Source: Psettodes erumei (Eukaryota > Chordata > Actinopteri > Pleuronectiformes > Psettodidae). Taken from it: DNA of 64,000 nt. Under the pieces are notes generated by a model. That model made no database searches, was not told the origin of the DNA, and saw nothing but the letters and a program-made list of their open reading frames with translations. Shown here piece after piece: positions 37,430 to 47,900 of this stretch; position 1 is the stretch's first letter, and each line of letters starts with the position of its first letter. The DNA lies in assembly GCA_016785225.1 (NCBI GenBank), contig JAFBJZ010000771.1, positions 1,622,501 to 1,686,500 of the forward strand. Reading direction: 5' to 3'. The position numbers were made by a program, and so were the translations under genes.

Positions 37430-38136
37430 GGTTGAGAAAAAGAGGCAGATTTGTAATGTTACACGCTTGTCGCTTCCATTACTGCAGTCACCCACCCAAC
37501 TCCTTCTTCCACCTGCACGATATTGCGAAAATTAGAAACGCTGTGCCTCAAATGATGCTGAAAAACATGTCCATCCATTTGTTCTCTCTCGACTGGACTA
37601 CCGTAATTCATTGTTATCAGGATGTGCTAATGACTCAGTGAAATTTCGCCAGCTGATCTAAAACTCTGCAGGAACAAGGAACAAGAAAAAGTACCGCGTG
37701 TTAGCTTCCAGTAAAATCCAGAATAAAATTTTAAATCTTCCGCCTCACCTACATAGCTCTTAATGGTCAGGTCATATCTCGAGGAGCCCATAGTTCTGTA
37801 TTATCCTGATAGACCACTGCGTTCTCAGAAAGCAGGTCTACTCTTAGTATTCCCTGTAAGCGAGTACACTAAGAGTATTCTTCTGTAAGAGTAGAATGGG
37901 AGATAACCAGCTCCCACATTGGGTTTGCTGCTACATGGTCCACTTTTTTCACCAGTTCACCTTTTTTCACCATTGGCAGACATACTCCATAAAGTTCGGC
38001 TTAAAACTTGCCTTTGTGATAAATCTCAAGGCTCAGGTAAACCCTGAATTATTATCCCTTAGTTATTCTGATGTAGTTGAATAGTCTCTCTCTCTCCCTC
38101 TCTCTCTCTCGCTCCCTCTCTCTCGCTCTCTCTCTC
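37430..38136 (+). pseudogene. L2/CR1-type LINE 3' relic ending in a CT tract next to vegfaa
   Basis: Broken frames give FFHLHDIAKIRNAVPQMMLK and LFSLDWTTVIHCYQ, then LPVKSRIKF and LTYIALNGQ. These match the C-terminal part of fish L2/CR1-type LINE reverse-transcriptase ORFs (consensus FHLRNIAKIRP, SRLDYCNSLL, LHWLPVKSRI, LTYKALNG). The end GGCTCAGGTAAACCCTGAA ... CTTAGTTATTCTG aligns with the antisense copy at 58356-58400. In both copies a CT/GA tract follows, here at 38083-38136. Stops and frameshifts are frequent, so it is dead. Confidence 0.7.
38083..38136. repeat. (CT)n tract upstream of vegfaa
   Basis: CT-rich microsatellite with a few CCCT and CGCT interruptions, between the LINE relic and an inverted CCAAT box (ATTGG at 38137-38141). 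Confidence 0.9.
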
Positions 38137-38896
38137 ATTGGTCCCCGCTCGCCGCCACGCCTCTACGCAATGAGTCTGCCGAGCGCGATGCTGCCTACCT
38201 TTAATATCGCCTGAACTCCGGCAGCAGCCGACAAGAAGACACAGAAGACGAGAGACGCCGGTACCGCCGCTGAGGGAACAAACTGCTGTCGATGAAATCT
38301 GACGAAGACCTCTGAAAAGCTTACTTGACAGAGGAGACACTGAGGCCCAGCACAGAGCTGACTCTAGATAAGAAACGCAAGAAGGGAGGATTGGCTCCAC
38401 CGCGGTTGGAAAGCTTCACTTTATATCGGCAAAAAAAAAAAAAAGAAGCGCCCGTTCCCTCCTCACGCGCGCACACACGCACGCACACACCTCCACGCTG
38501 TGGGGATCAATGAGCGCAGGCGGACGCTGGTGTAAGTTGGCGTGCTGATCCGTCAGTCAACATGATCTGTTGCTGACATTTGCTGAGGTCCGGGTTCCAG
38601 CGTGGATTTTAGAAGCCATCACAGTGTCTTTGTTGCATAGTGTGATTTCCAGCGGAGCGCTGCCGGGAGACACTGGACGTCACCCTGTGAACGTACCACA
38701 TGCGCGTGGAAGATATGGATTTGCTTTTGCTATAGCCAAGATTTGCCGCGGTTTTTTAAAAATAAATAAATATTTATTTATTTATTTATTTTTTAATTTT
38801 TCTGTGACTGTGTGTGATTTTTGACATTGCGAGATTTTTTTTTTTACTTTTAAACGAACGCAGAGATTTCAAGACTCATCGTACGGAATTACAACC
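38137..38896 (+). promoter_or_regulatory. Presumed vegfaa promoter and 5' UTR
   Basis: This CpG-richer block starts with an inverted CCAAT box (ATTGG, 38137-38141). It has a weak TATA-like TTTAATAT at about 38200, and runs without an obvious splice acceptor to the vegfaa ATG. The transcription start is not determinable here. At least one short upstream ORF (38510-38548, ATG to TGA, 12 codons) and an AT-rich inverted repeat at 38760-38783 lie inside. Long 5' UTRs are normal for VEGFA genes. Confidence 0.45.
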
Positions 38897-38962
38897 ATGA
38901 ACTTTGTTGTCAGTTTGGTACAAATCCTTCTGGCTGCCCTTATTCACCTATCCACTGTCAAG
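38897..38962 (+). CDS. vegfaa: vegfaa coding exon 1 (signal peptide)
   Basis: Residues 1-22, start context CAACCATGA, donor GTGAGT, phase 0. Confidence 0.95.
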
Positions 38963-41900
38963 GTGAGTGTGTGACTTCATGTGCTTAATGTCCCATTAAT
39001 AATAAGACAGGGAGTGGGGTTTCTTGTGCTTGTAAAGCTGAAAAGCTTTCATTTGTCTAAATTATTTCGGACTTGATCATATGTGTATTTAAGTCTTAAG
39101 CAGAGATAACAGTGTGCTCACGGCCAGTGAATTACCATGTAGGGAAAATAAGTGAAGCGGATAACTGGAGCCTTTTCTATGTTAAATGAATAGCCCACAT
39201 CCGAGCTTGTCTACGCGGGTGAACTCTCCACATTTCCTTTTCTTTTTGGATCGATTCTTGTCGAAACATACATCAGCCAACATGCGTTTTTTTTATTTTG
39301 TTAAAAAAGACAGGTTCTATTTAAAACTCTGTCAGTTTAAGATTTCCTTTAAGTACGCAGAGAAATAAAGTCGCCTGATTATCGAGTGTATTGTGATTCT
39401 GTAAAATAGCCATTTAATTTCGAACTATATTCTGTTCACCACGAAAGTTAGGAATGTATATCTTATTAATATTTATATTTACTTACTTATTTACTTATAT
39501 AGCCCGGTAAATCTGCCCCTCGCAGGCTATGGCCCATTCAAGTGGATGTAATGGACAAAGTTGAGAATTTGATTAAATAAATGCTACCTGCTGTATTATC
39601 TCTATGCCGACTAGTTTCATCAACTCATAAGATTCCCAAAAAGTTCCTCAGACATTACTAAGTCTGTAGCTTTTCAATATTTTCCTATAGTGTGCGTTAA
39701 ACTGAGAGCTTTCTGAATGGAGATCTGCTGGAGGCCGAGCGCAGAGTGCAGTTGGACTGTGAACACTCTATGAGCTGTTCAGCCGCAGGGCTCAGTCCCA
39801 GTCTATTTTTTTCTCACGGTGATCCGCAATATGTGGAAGCTGAGACCCGGTTTCTCCTGTCCTGCCGCCCTGCAGGATGCCCACCTCGTTCCCACGCAGG
39901 CCGATCCGCTTTCTCACGCAATATCTCCGCCGGTTGCAGCAGCCACATAAGGTGAACAGAAATCTCCCACGGATGCCGATTCGTCATGTCAATGCCGATC
40001 AAAAACGGCCGGTTCCTGTTTGACCTTTCAAAATAAAACGGCCGTATTCAAGCGCTCTGATTCGAAATGAATGCGTTTTTTTTTTTTTTATCAATGAATC
40101 AAATTTGAATCAATGAATTCTTGCACCAGTTTTTACTTATTGATTAAAACATGGCTGAGTAAAACATGACCATATTACCAGGTAGCGCTTCTCTTTGATT
40201 TTTTTTTTTAAATAATTAAGACCATTAAAGCATGAGATTCAATCAGCATGACCAGACAAGCCAGACTTTTCAAGTGGGCGTGTAGAATTTCCATTGAAAT
40301 TTCAGTTTGCATAAAAGTTTTTTGGATAACTAACGTAGCATTGAACAGGCTGCAGCATTTTTATTTTCTCATTTGTCTCATTCCCCAGCTGCGTGTTTGC
40401 AGCTTGATAGTGCAGATCCCTCCGCCTGTACTCGTTAACCATTAGTAATAGAATGGAAAGTTCACCCTGTAACAACCAGGATTTTATTGTTTGGCACCTG
40501 TTGTGATGAAACGACTCTTAATGATAATTTACATGCCTGTAAAACAAAAAAGAAAAACTGCACATGCTTCCATGTACTCTGATGTGCACAGTAAAAAAAA
40601 AAAGAGGTAAATTAAGTTGGACTTGTTTTTTAATAATATGTAAACAGAAGCAGTGATACATGAGAAAGATTTAATACCTGATGTGATGTGTATCTTTTAC
40701 AGACTGCCAGCATTAACAAAGCAGTGGAGAAGAGTAAAAATGAGGGTGAGTACTATATTTTTAAATGAGTTATCTCGTTTGTAGATTTCTATTTTCCTCT
40801 GTTTGCAGGCCAGATGACCATAGGGCCACCTAGTGGACATGCGAGAAAAAGTTTGGGTCTCCTCTGCCTCCGATTTTTTCTTTTGAAAAAACTATTTATT
40901 TCAAACATTTGAAGCTTGAAAAGATACAAGGGGCATTTGTCATTGAAGATTGTTTTTCTCTACAGTGCAGACAGGAATCAAAGTTGCCCTAAAAGCGATG
41001 CAGATTTGAAAACAACAGTTCATGTGAGGGAAAAGGTGGAAATCTGCCAGGACCTTCACAGTAATGTGCAGGTGTTACATTTTTTTGGTGTTTCTGGTTC
41101 TTCACTTGTCTGTGGCGGAAGAACACAGTCAATACATGTGAAGACAGTCAGCCTTGGTGCCATACTCATGTTTGCTTGGCAGTGTCACTGTTGTGTTGAG
41201 GCCAAGGTTGGTCCTGCTGGTTGGTGTTAAATGGAGGCACAGGATTAGTCAATACAAACATGATCATAGGACAGGTTGAGTGGTTCTTGCTAGTGTTTGT
41301 ATAAAAGTCTGCCCTCTGCATGCGGCTGACCTTCACGCAGCCACACTGTCACGCCACCTGTCAAGCAGTATCATATACACTGAGATTAGATTGTGGCCTG
41401 AATAGTCCCGGTGGAGCGCTCCGAACCCTTATTGATAAGTTTTGTTGAATCCACCCTAGCAATGACGGAGAGTAACTTATTTTACAGCAGCAGACCACAC
41501 AAAGATATCCAAACCTGCAGTGTCAGTACTTTCTGACTTCTCAGCACTGTCTGTGGAGTTTCGTTTTTTAAAAGATGAATTTCTCGAGTATTTGAGAGAT
41601 TCAGAACTTCTAATTTAAGACATGGCCATTAGCAGTTTCACACATCAGGCAGTTTGGGTGCTAATTTTCAACATGTACCCTCAGGTCATTATTTTGGGAA
41701 CTGTAGATAAACTGTAGCTTGCATACAACTTTGTTTCAGGGTTCCACAATTTTTGCTGTCTGTTGATTAAAATCTAAAGTATTCCAAAACCTCTGGTTTT
41801 GGATTCCGAGGAGCGCAGATGACTGGCTGAGCTGGGTTGTGCACTCTCTGATATCATTACCACATGGTTAGTTATTTTCTCATTCCAGCGTGACCTACAT

Positions 41901-44900
41901 TTCATTTTCAGTGGATGAAAGTGATGTGTGTCTCCTGTATAAAAATCACATTTAGAATATTTGTTCTAGTGGCCTATTGAGTGTGAGAATCCCTTTTTTT
42001 ACCTTGTGATAAATAAGTTGCCCAAAAAACCCCCTCCCTGATCTTAACTCAAGAACCACTTTTCTGGAACTTTCATCCACATCTCATGGTCATCACGAAT
42101 TTGCTCAGTTGTCATGCAACTCTGGTCACGTGATAATGCTGAAAACCATGAGATACAACCAGAAACCCTGGAAAATGATCAGCAAAGGCACTGGCTTTGT
42201 CAAAAGTCAGTTTCTGTGTTGATCACCATGAAGGAACATGTTACCGCACTGTTTTGGCACAGAGGAATAAGACAACAGGCTGCACTTGTTGGTTCGGCTC
42301 TTGTTTTTAGATTTGTTGACGATTAAGTACCATTCGAATGATGTGTTGTAGGATGATGTAAGACGGAGCAAATCTTTGCAACGTTGGCTTGGAGGTAGAA
42401 CCAGTCGAGTGTGTTGGCACAAGGCAGTTGTCCGTTGACAGCCTTGTGTACCAGATCCACCCAGCCACTCTCTCCAGCAGCTCTCCGTCATGGAGCAGGT
42501 GCTTCTCTTTTAGTTGCTCATGTCTGATGTCATTCATGGCAGACCTGGAATGATACAGGGTGTGGCAAATACTTGGCCTTTAAGTGAGATCAGCCTTTAA
42601 TATGATGGATATTTAGGTTTGACACTCTCACCAGAGAGCCTCCACTTTGAAGGGAGAGGATTCTCTCACTAACAGTCTACAAAAGCAGCTTGCCTCACTA
42701 TGCCTCAGCTAAATGAACGTGATTCCCAGTGAGCAGGGTGGGTGAAATGCTGTGTCAGACTTTTCAAATAAATTTCCCAAAGAGCCTTCTCTGTATTATT
42801 TATAGGATTTTCAAAATCAGCCTGGAGCATTAGTCCAGAGGCAGAGCCTGCACAGGGGTGGGCTTCCTGGGGTCATATGTCAGAGTTGAAGCCTGGCGCC
42901 ACCATGCCTGTGGTCATGGCTGTTCTTACAAACCAGGGGTCACCAGTAAGCCAGGGGTCACTGGGAACCCAGTCTGGTGGACTGTGGGAGAGATTACTCT
43001 TGGCTGCACAGGGTATGGGTATAGAGAGAGGGCAGGCAGGTCCCTCAGTTCACTTAATTAAATCTGCAGCTTGGTTTTATAGGCTTCTATCTGACATTCA
43101 ACATTACCTCTGGCTTGTGTTGTATTACAGTTTTATAGGAGGGATGTCCTTGTACTTCTCCTGGACATAATTTGCACATTCATATGATGAATTGCTACTT
43201 CTCCACGCAACCTTAGCCAAGGGGCCATCTTTCTGTGTTGCTGCTTTAATGTCATTATTGCACCAGGAATAATTATTACTTTTGTCGCATGGCCATACAT
43301 CCTGAGTTTTCTTTTAAATGTGGATTGCTTGTAGTTTTTGTTGACGTTGGAGTTACTCAGTTGCTTTGTGTCAGAGCACCATCAGACATTTTAAGTTTGC
43401 CAAATGCTTTGCTGTCTTATTCTAATACCTGTCTCTTATAGATTAATTTGTATTATATTAATTTATATTTTTCCAAGAACAGTCAAGATTGTCAGTGGCA
43501 CAAAAAGTGTCATTTTTGCTTCTCAGGCAACAGATCTTCAGCATTGTGTTTGACTTTCTTAATATTGGACACTTTGGGAAGAAATGGCTCTTTGCCAAAG
43601 AGACATGAATTGACAATTTATGAAAAAGAGTTGGACTTGATATGTAACCAATTCTTACATCATGCTATACGTAGATTATGCCAGTCATGTTGATGATGAA
43701 AACATGATCGGTCCCCTTGTCTCCTTTTAGCCGTCAGTTTCAACGAAGTCTTCATGAAGAGTATGTGTCAGCCCAGGGAGATGCTGGTGGACGTCTTAGG
43801 AGAGTATCCAGAGCACACAGAGCACACCTACATCCCTTCCTGCGTGGTCCTCAATCGATGTGGAGGCTGCTGCAGCGACGAAGCCATGGAGTGTGTACCC
43901 ACGGAAACTCGAAACATCACGCTGCAGGTGAGGCCAGGAGGAGGACCAGAATCAACGCCTTGACCACTGTGGGACTTTGTATTAGCACTCCATAATAAGA
44001 TAGCTTCCCGCCAACAATATTGCTAAATGTTATGATATGAAACTGTGCAGGGATGTGCAGTAATACAGACACTTCACGTCTTTGAGCTGTTGGGTTACAG
44101 AGCGGTCAGGGCTGTGCTGTTTAGACTATGGGTTACCAAGTCACCCTGATATTTGAATCTAAACTTTTCCTTGTTATGTCCTTTGGTTCTCCTCAAGGTA
44201 ATGCAGATTAGACCAATGGTAATACAAAAAACCATTCAATTAAGTTTCACGGAGCATCAAAAGTGTAATTGCAGGTAAGATTCTGGAGACCTCAGATTCT
44301 CTAATGCACAGCGGCGGTCATGCAATGGAAGCAAAACTCTAAATCTCTTGCTCTTTTTTTTATTTCAGAGCAAAGCCAGATGTTCAAGCAAACAAAGAAT
44401 AGTAAGTACGTGTTCTGTTTTGTCATCTGCTCTAAAGGGGTTTTTCAGGGGTGGTTTCTGGGTCCACTGTGGAATAGAAAATCAGGTTGTTGGTTGTTTT
44501 TTTTTTTTTACCACCAACATGTCTCTGATGTTGGTTAGTGACTCGTTGTATTTGAACTGGGAGAAAAGCAGCAGACCGGACACTGCAGCTAACAGGCCTC
44601 TGCTAACGGCCGAAAGAGTATCGGTCAGAGTTTCATAGTGGCAGGATGTCTGTTTTCATGTTGAGAGAATATAAGATTTGATAAGATAAGATAATCCTTT
44701 ATTAGTCCCACAGTGGGGAAATTTACATTATTGCAGCAGCAAGTGGATAGAGAAGAAATCGAAAGAGTTAACAGCAGACAAAATAAGCAATAAAAAAAGG
44801 CAATAGTAGTAAATAAAAAGACAAAGTTTAAAATGCTAGTAGTGTGCTAGTAGTTTTGTAGGTGCAAACACTTTCCTCTTTTGCTGACGTTTCTGACAAA

Positions 44901-47900
44901 AAACCCTCTTTATTTAAGTTTAAATATCCAGCACGAGCTTGTCAGCTTTGGTTAATCCGCAGAGTTAGAAATGCTATAGTTCAGCTCTTGTCCCATTAAT
45001 TCTCGTTCAACAAGAAATGACCATGCTTGGCGATGCCACATTTAAGTCATATCTGTGTCATCCAGATGGTACAAGAGTACCGTCGTAGTTACTGTTCATG
45101 ATGGAGGTAGCGAAACAAGGCTCTCACACTTTGAGCATGACCTTTTGTAGCAGGTTTAGTGCTTTAGGGTGCAGCCGTAACAGTGTGAGTTATTGAGCCA
45201 TAGCTGGCTGGCTTCAGACCACCCGCTGCTGTCTACACTCAAGACTCCAATTGCACAAACCTGACCCTTGCCTCTTGGCTTCCTCCGTAGTCTAATCATA
45301 GAAACAGGTGTCATGCGGTCAACTTATTTTTATCTTTAGAGGTGTAAATAGAGGATGGAGACGAACGGTGGAGGTGGAGAAAACTCCCTTGCTGTCACAG
45401 CCGACATAGGGCTGTGTGTGCATTTGCATGGGGCTGATGTGTGTCTAGAGGCCTCTCAGGTTAAAGTCAGGTTGTTTCATTGGATAAGAAGAGTCTGTGT
45501 TCACCACACTGTGCCTTGGTGAGTTAAAACATAGGATCATGCCAGCTAAATCAAACTGGTTTGTCATGGAGCTGCGCTGAGCTGAGCTCTGTCCGTCACC
45601 CTGCAGCTGGTTTTCAGTGTGGTCGGGTGAAGATGAGATGCTGTAAAGAGGATGTGCTCATTAATACAGTGAGTTGCAGGAACACGCATTCTGATTCACC
45701 TGACTGAGAACTGTAGATCAATATCCACTTCTAATGGGGAGACTAGATTAGGTCAGACGCTCCTGCTTGGCTTCAGCGGTGCTGACTGCCATTTCTCCAG
45801 CCACGTCCACTGTTTGCCAAGGGTAAGAGCCAAGCATGAGAGACAGCGGCAGAGTTATTGAGGCCTCAGCCTGTGCTGCCTTACCTCTTCATGGCAATGT
45901 GGTCTTTCTTGATGGTTGATACCAAAGAACTTTTTGGTATTTTCGAAATTACATTTTTGTACACGGGATCTGTTTGTTACCAGTTATCCTTTTCACGTCT
46001 GCAACCACATAATTTCCTTTGCAGCAAAAAAAAAGGTTGCCATGGCATGTGTCGTGCTATCTCTATAAGTCATGGTTATCTTTAAGGCTGTCTGCTGGTC
46101 TGTGTGCTGTACTGATACGTGCTTGCTGCTTTTACTTCCTGCTGAAGGCTTTTTTTTTCTTATTTGTTGCCCTTTTGTGTCAGTTGATAGATGGCCACCA
46201 CAGTTACCGGTTTTTGTTTTTTCTTACAGAAATACAGACATGCAGGGTGTGTAGCTTAAGATCATTGTAGCCTTGAGAGGTTCACTGATAAGTTTTGCTT
46301 TGGGTCGTTTGCTACTGTTTTCATACAGGAGGGCGAGAAGGTGATAGAGCATTGATCTGGCTGTTTGGTACGTGTGATGTGAAAATCAGTTCAGTGAGTC
46401 AAAGCATAGATCCTGGCCCCGTAGCAACATCATGATATATCTAGCTGTGTCCTTGTTGTGTCTCTGGTGTAACCTTGCATCTTATAAGTGGAGCACTGTA
46501 ACAGATACTACAAAAACTATTGTGTCTGTGTCAATTTGAACCTATTAGATGTTCATTTTTCATCTTGGTGTGTCTCTTATGGCCGACAGGGCCTTCACTG
46601 CTCCTGCCCTCTCCGGTGGTATTGTCGTGCTGTATTGGTTTTGCTTCGATAGGCTTGACTTAAGGTTCCACAGTGACGATGAGCAATCCTGGAATCATTC
46701 ATTAATGCCTTACAGCATAATATTTCACAACAAATTAAAGACATTAATGGTCTCCTGACCTTCATATGAGATCATTTGTGTTCCTGCTGAAACTGGATGT
46801 TGGGGCAGAACATTTATTTGTCATTGGTGGAAGGACGTGATTGGTTACCAGTGTGTGCTGGCTGAGTTGGTGTGATTTTTGCTGACACTTGTTGGTGGAG
46901 GATGACGTCATCATTTCGGCTCCAGTTCTTTTCAGAAAATGTTTCATGGTTCATGGTTGCATAAGACATCTCTAAGTGAGCAGACGACAGGGGTTTACTT
47001 CTGTGTAAACCAATGCACATAGCCACATAGTGTCTTTACAAAGCAGTGTGAAGCGGGGTGGGGGGGTTGTTGCATGAATGTCTCTGTCTGCCCTTTCTGC
47101 AGAATTGGCTCTGTAGCTTAGATCTCTTCCTCTCTCTCTCTCTCTCTCTCTCCCTTTTTGCTTCTCTTACAGCCACTGTGCGCCTTGCTCAGAGAGAAGA
47201 AAACGCTTGTTTGTGCAGGATCCTCTCACCTGTAAATGTTCCTGCAAATTCACACAATTAGACTGCAAGTCCAGGCAACTTGAGTTAAACGAAAGAACTT
47301 GCAGGTTTGTTTACCATCCATACCATGACAAACAATGCCCGCGAATCCCTTTTTTTTCGGCCCGTCTGCCCACCTTTCCACCCATCTGTGTGCCTCCAGC
47401 ATAGATGGATTTCCTGCTGAGAAATGCATGCTTCTCCCTGCTTCCTAATGTTGTGTTGGTGTTTGGATGTGGAATTGCAGCCCCTCTGTGCTTCCCCGTG
47501 CTTGCACTCTTGTCTCTCTCTCTCATGCAAAATCAGATTTAAAAGTTGATGTTGATGTTGATTGAGATTAATGTTGTTTTAATACAGTCTGACAGTTTAA
47601 GGTATTGCTTGTATCTGCTTGTATTACACCGTTATGTATCTCAGACATCATCAGCATTCACTCCAAAGCGGGGTTTAGGGTAAGAAAGTCCCACATCCAC
47701 ACATTCCATATTATGTCGGTGTGGATGAAGCAACCAGCAAGCATTTTTTAGTACAAGTCCGCCAACCACATAATTGGTTTGTGTCTGCCCTCACACCCCT
47801 ATGGGAGCAGGAGATATGCCACTTTGTTAGAGTGAGAGAAAGGTTGCAGTTTGGATTAAAATGAGTATCTCGCCATGGTTAGAGTCCTGTATACGATAAC

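Larger units (their letters stand above)
44402..47172 (+). other. vegfaa intron 5
   Basis: A 2.8-kb intron where mammals have exons 6a/6b. No Lys/Arg-rich exon with fitting splice sites and phase was seen. It holds the repeat at 44668-44830. Confidence 0.7.

Noticed and set aside
38570..38824. 84-codon frame in the vegfaa leader
   Set aside because: It opens on a non-ATG codon and ends in the AT-rich hairpin; no evidence that it is translated.
44369..44401. Alternative exon-5 acceptor two bases downstream
   Set aside because: It would put exon 7 out of frame and lose the family-like RAKPDVQANKE reading.
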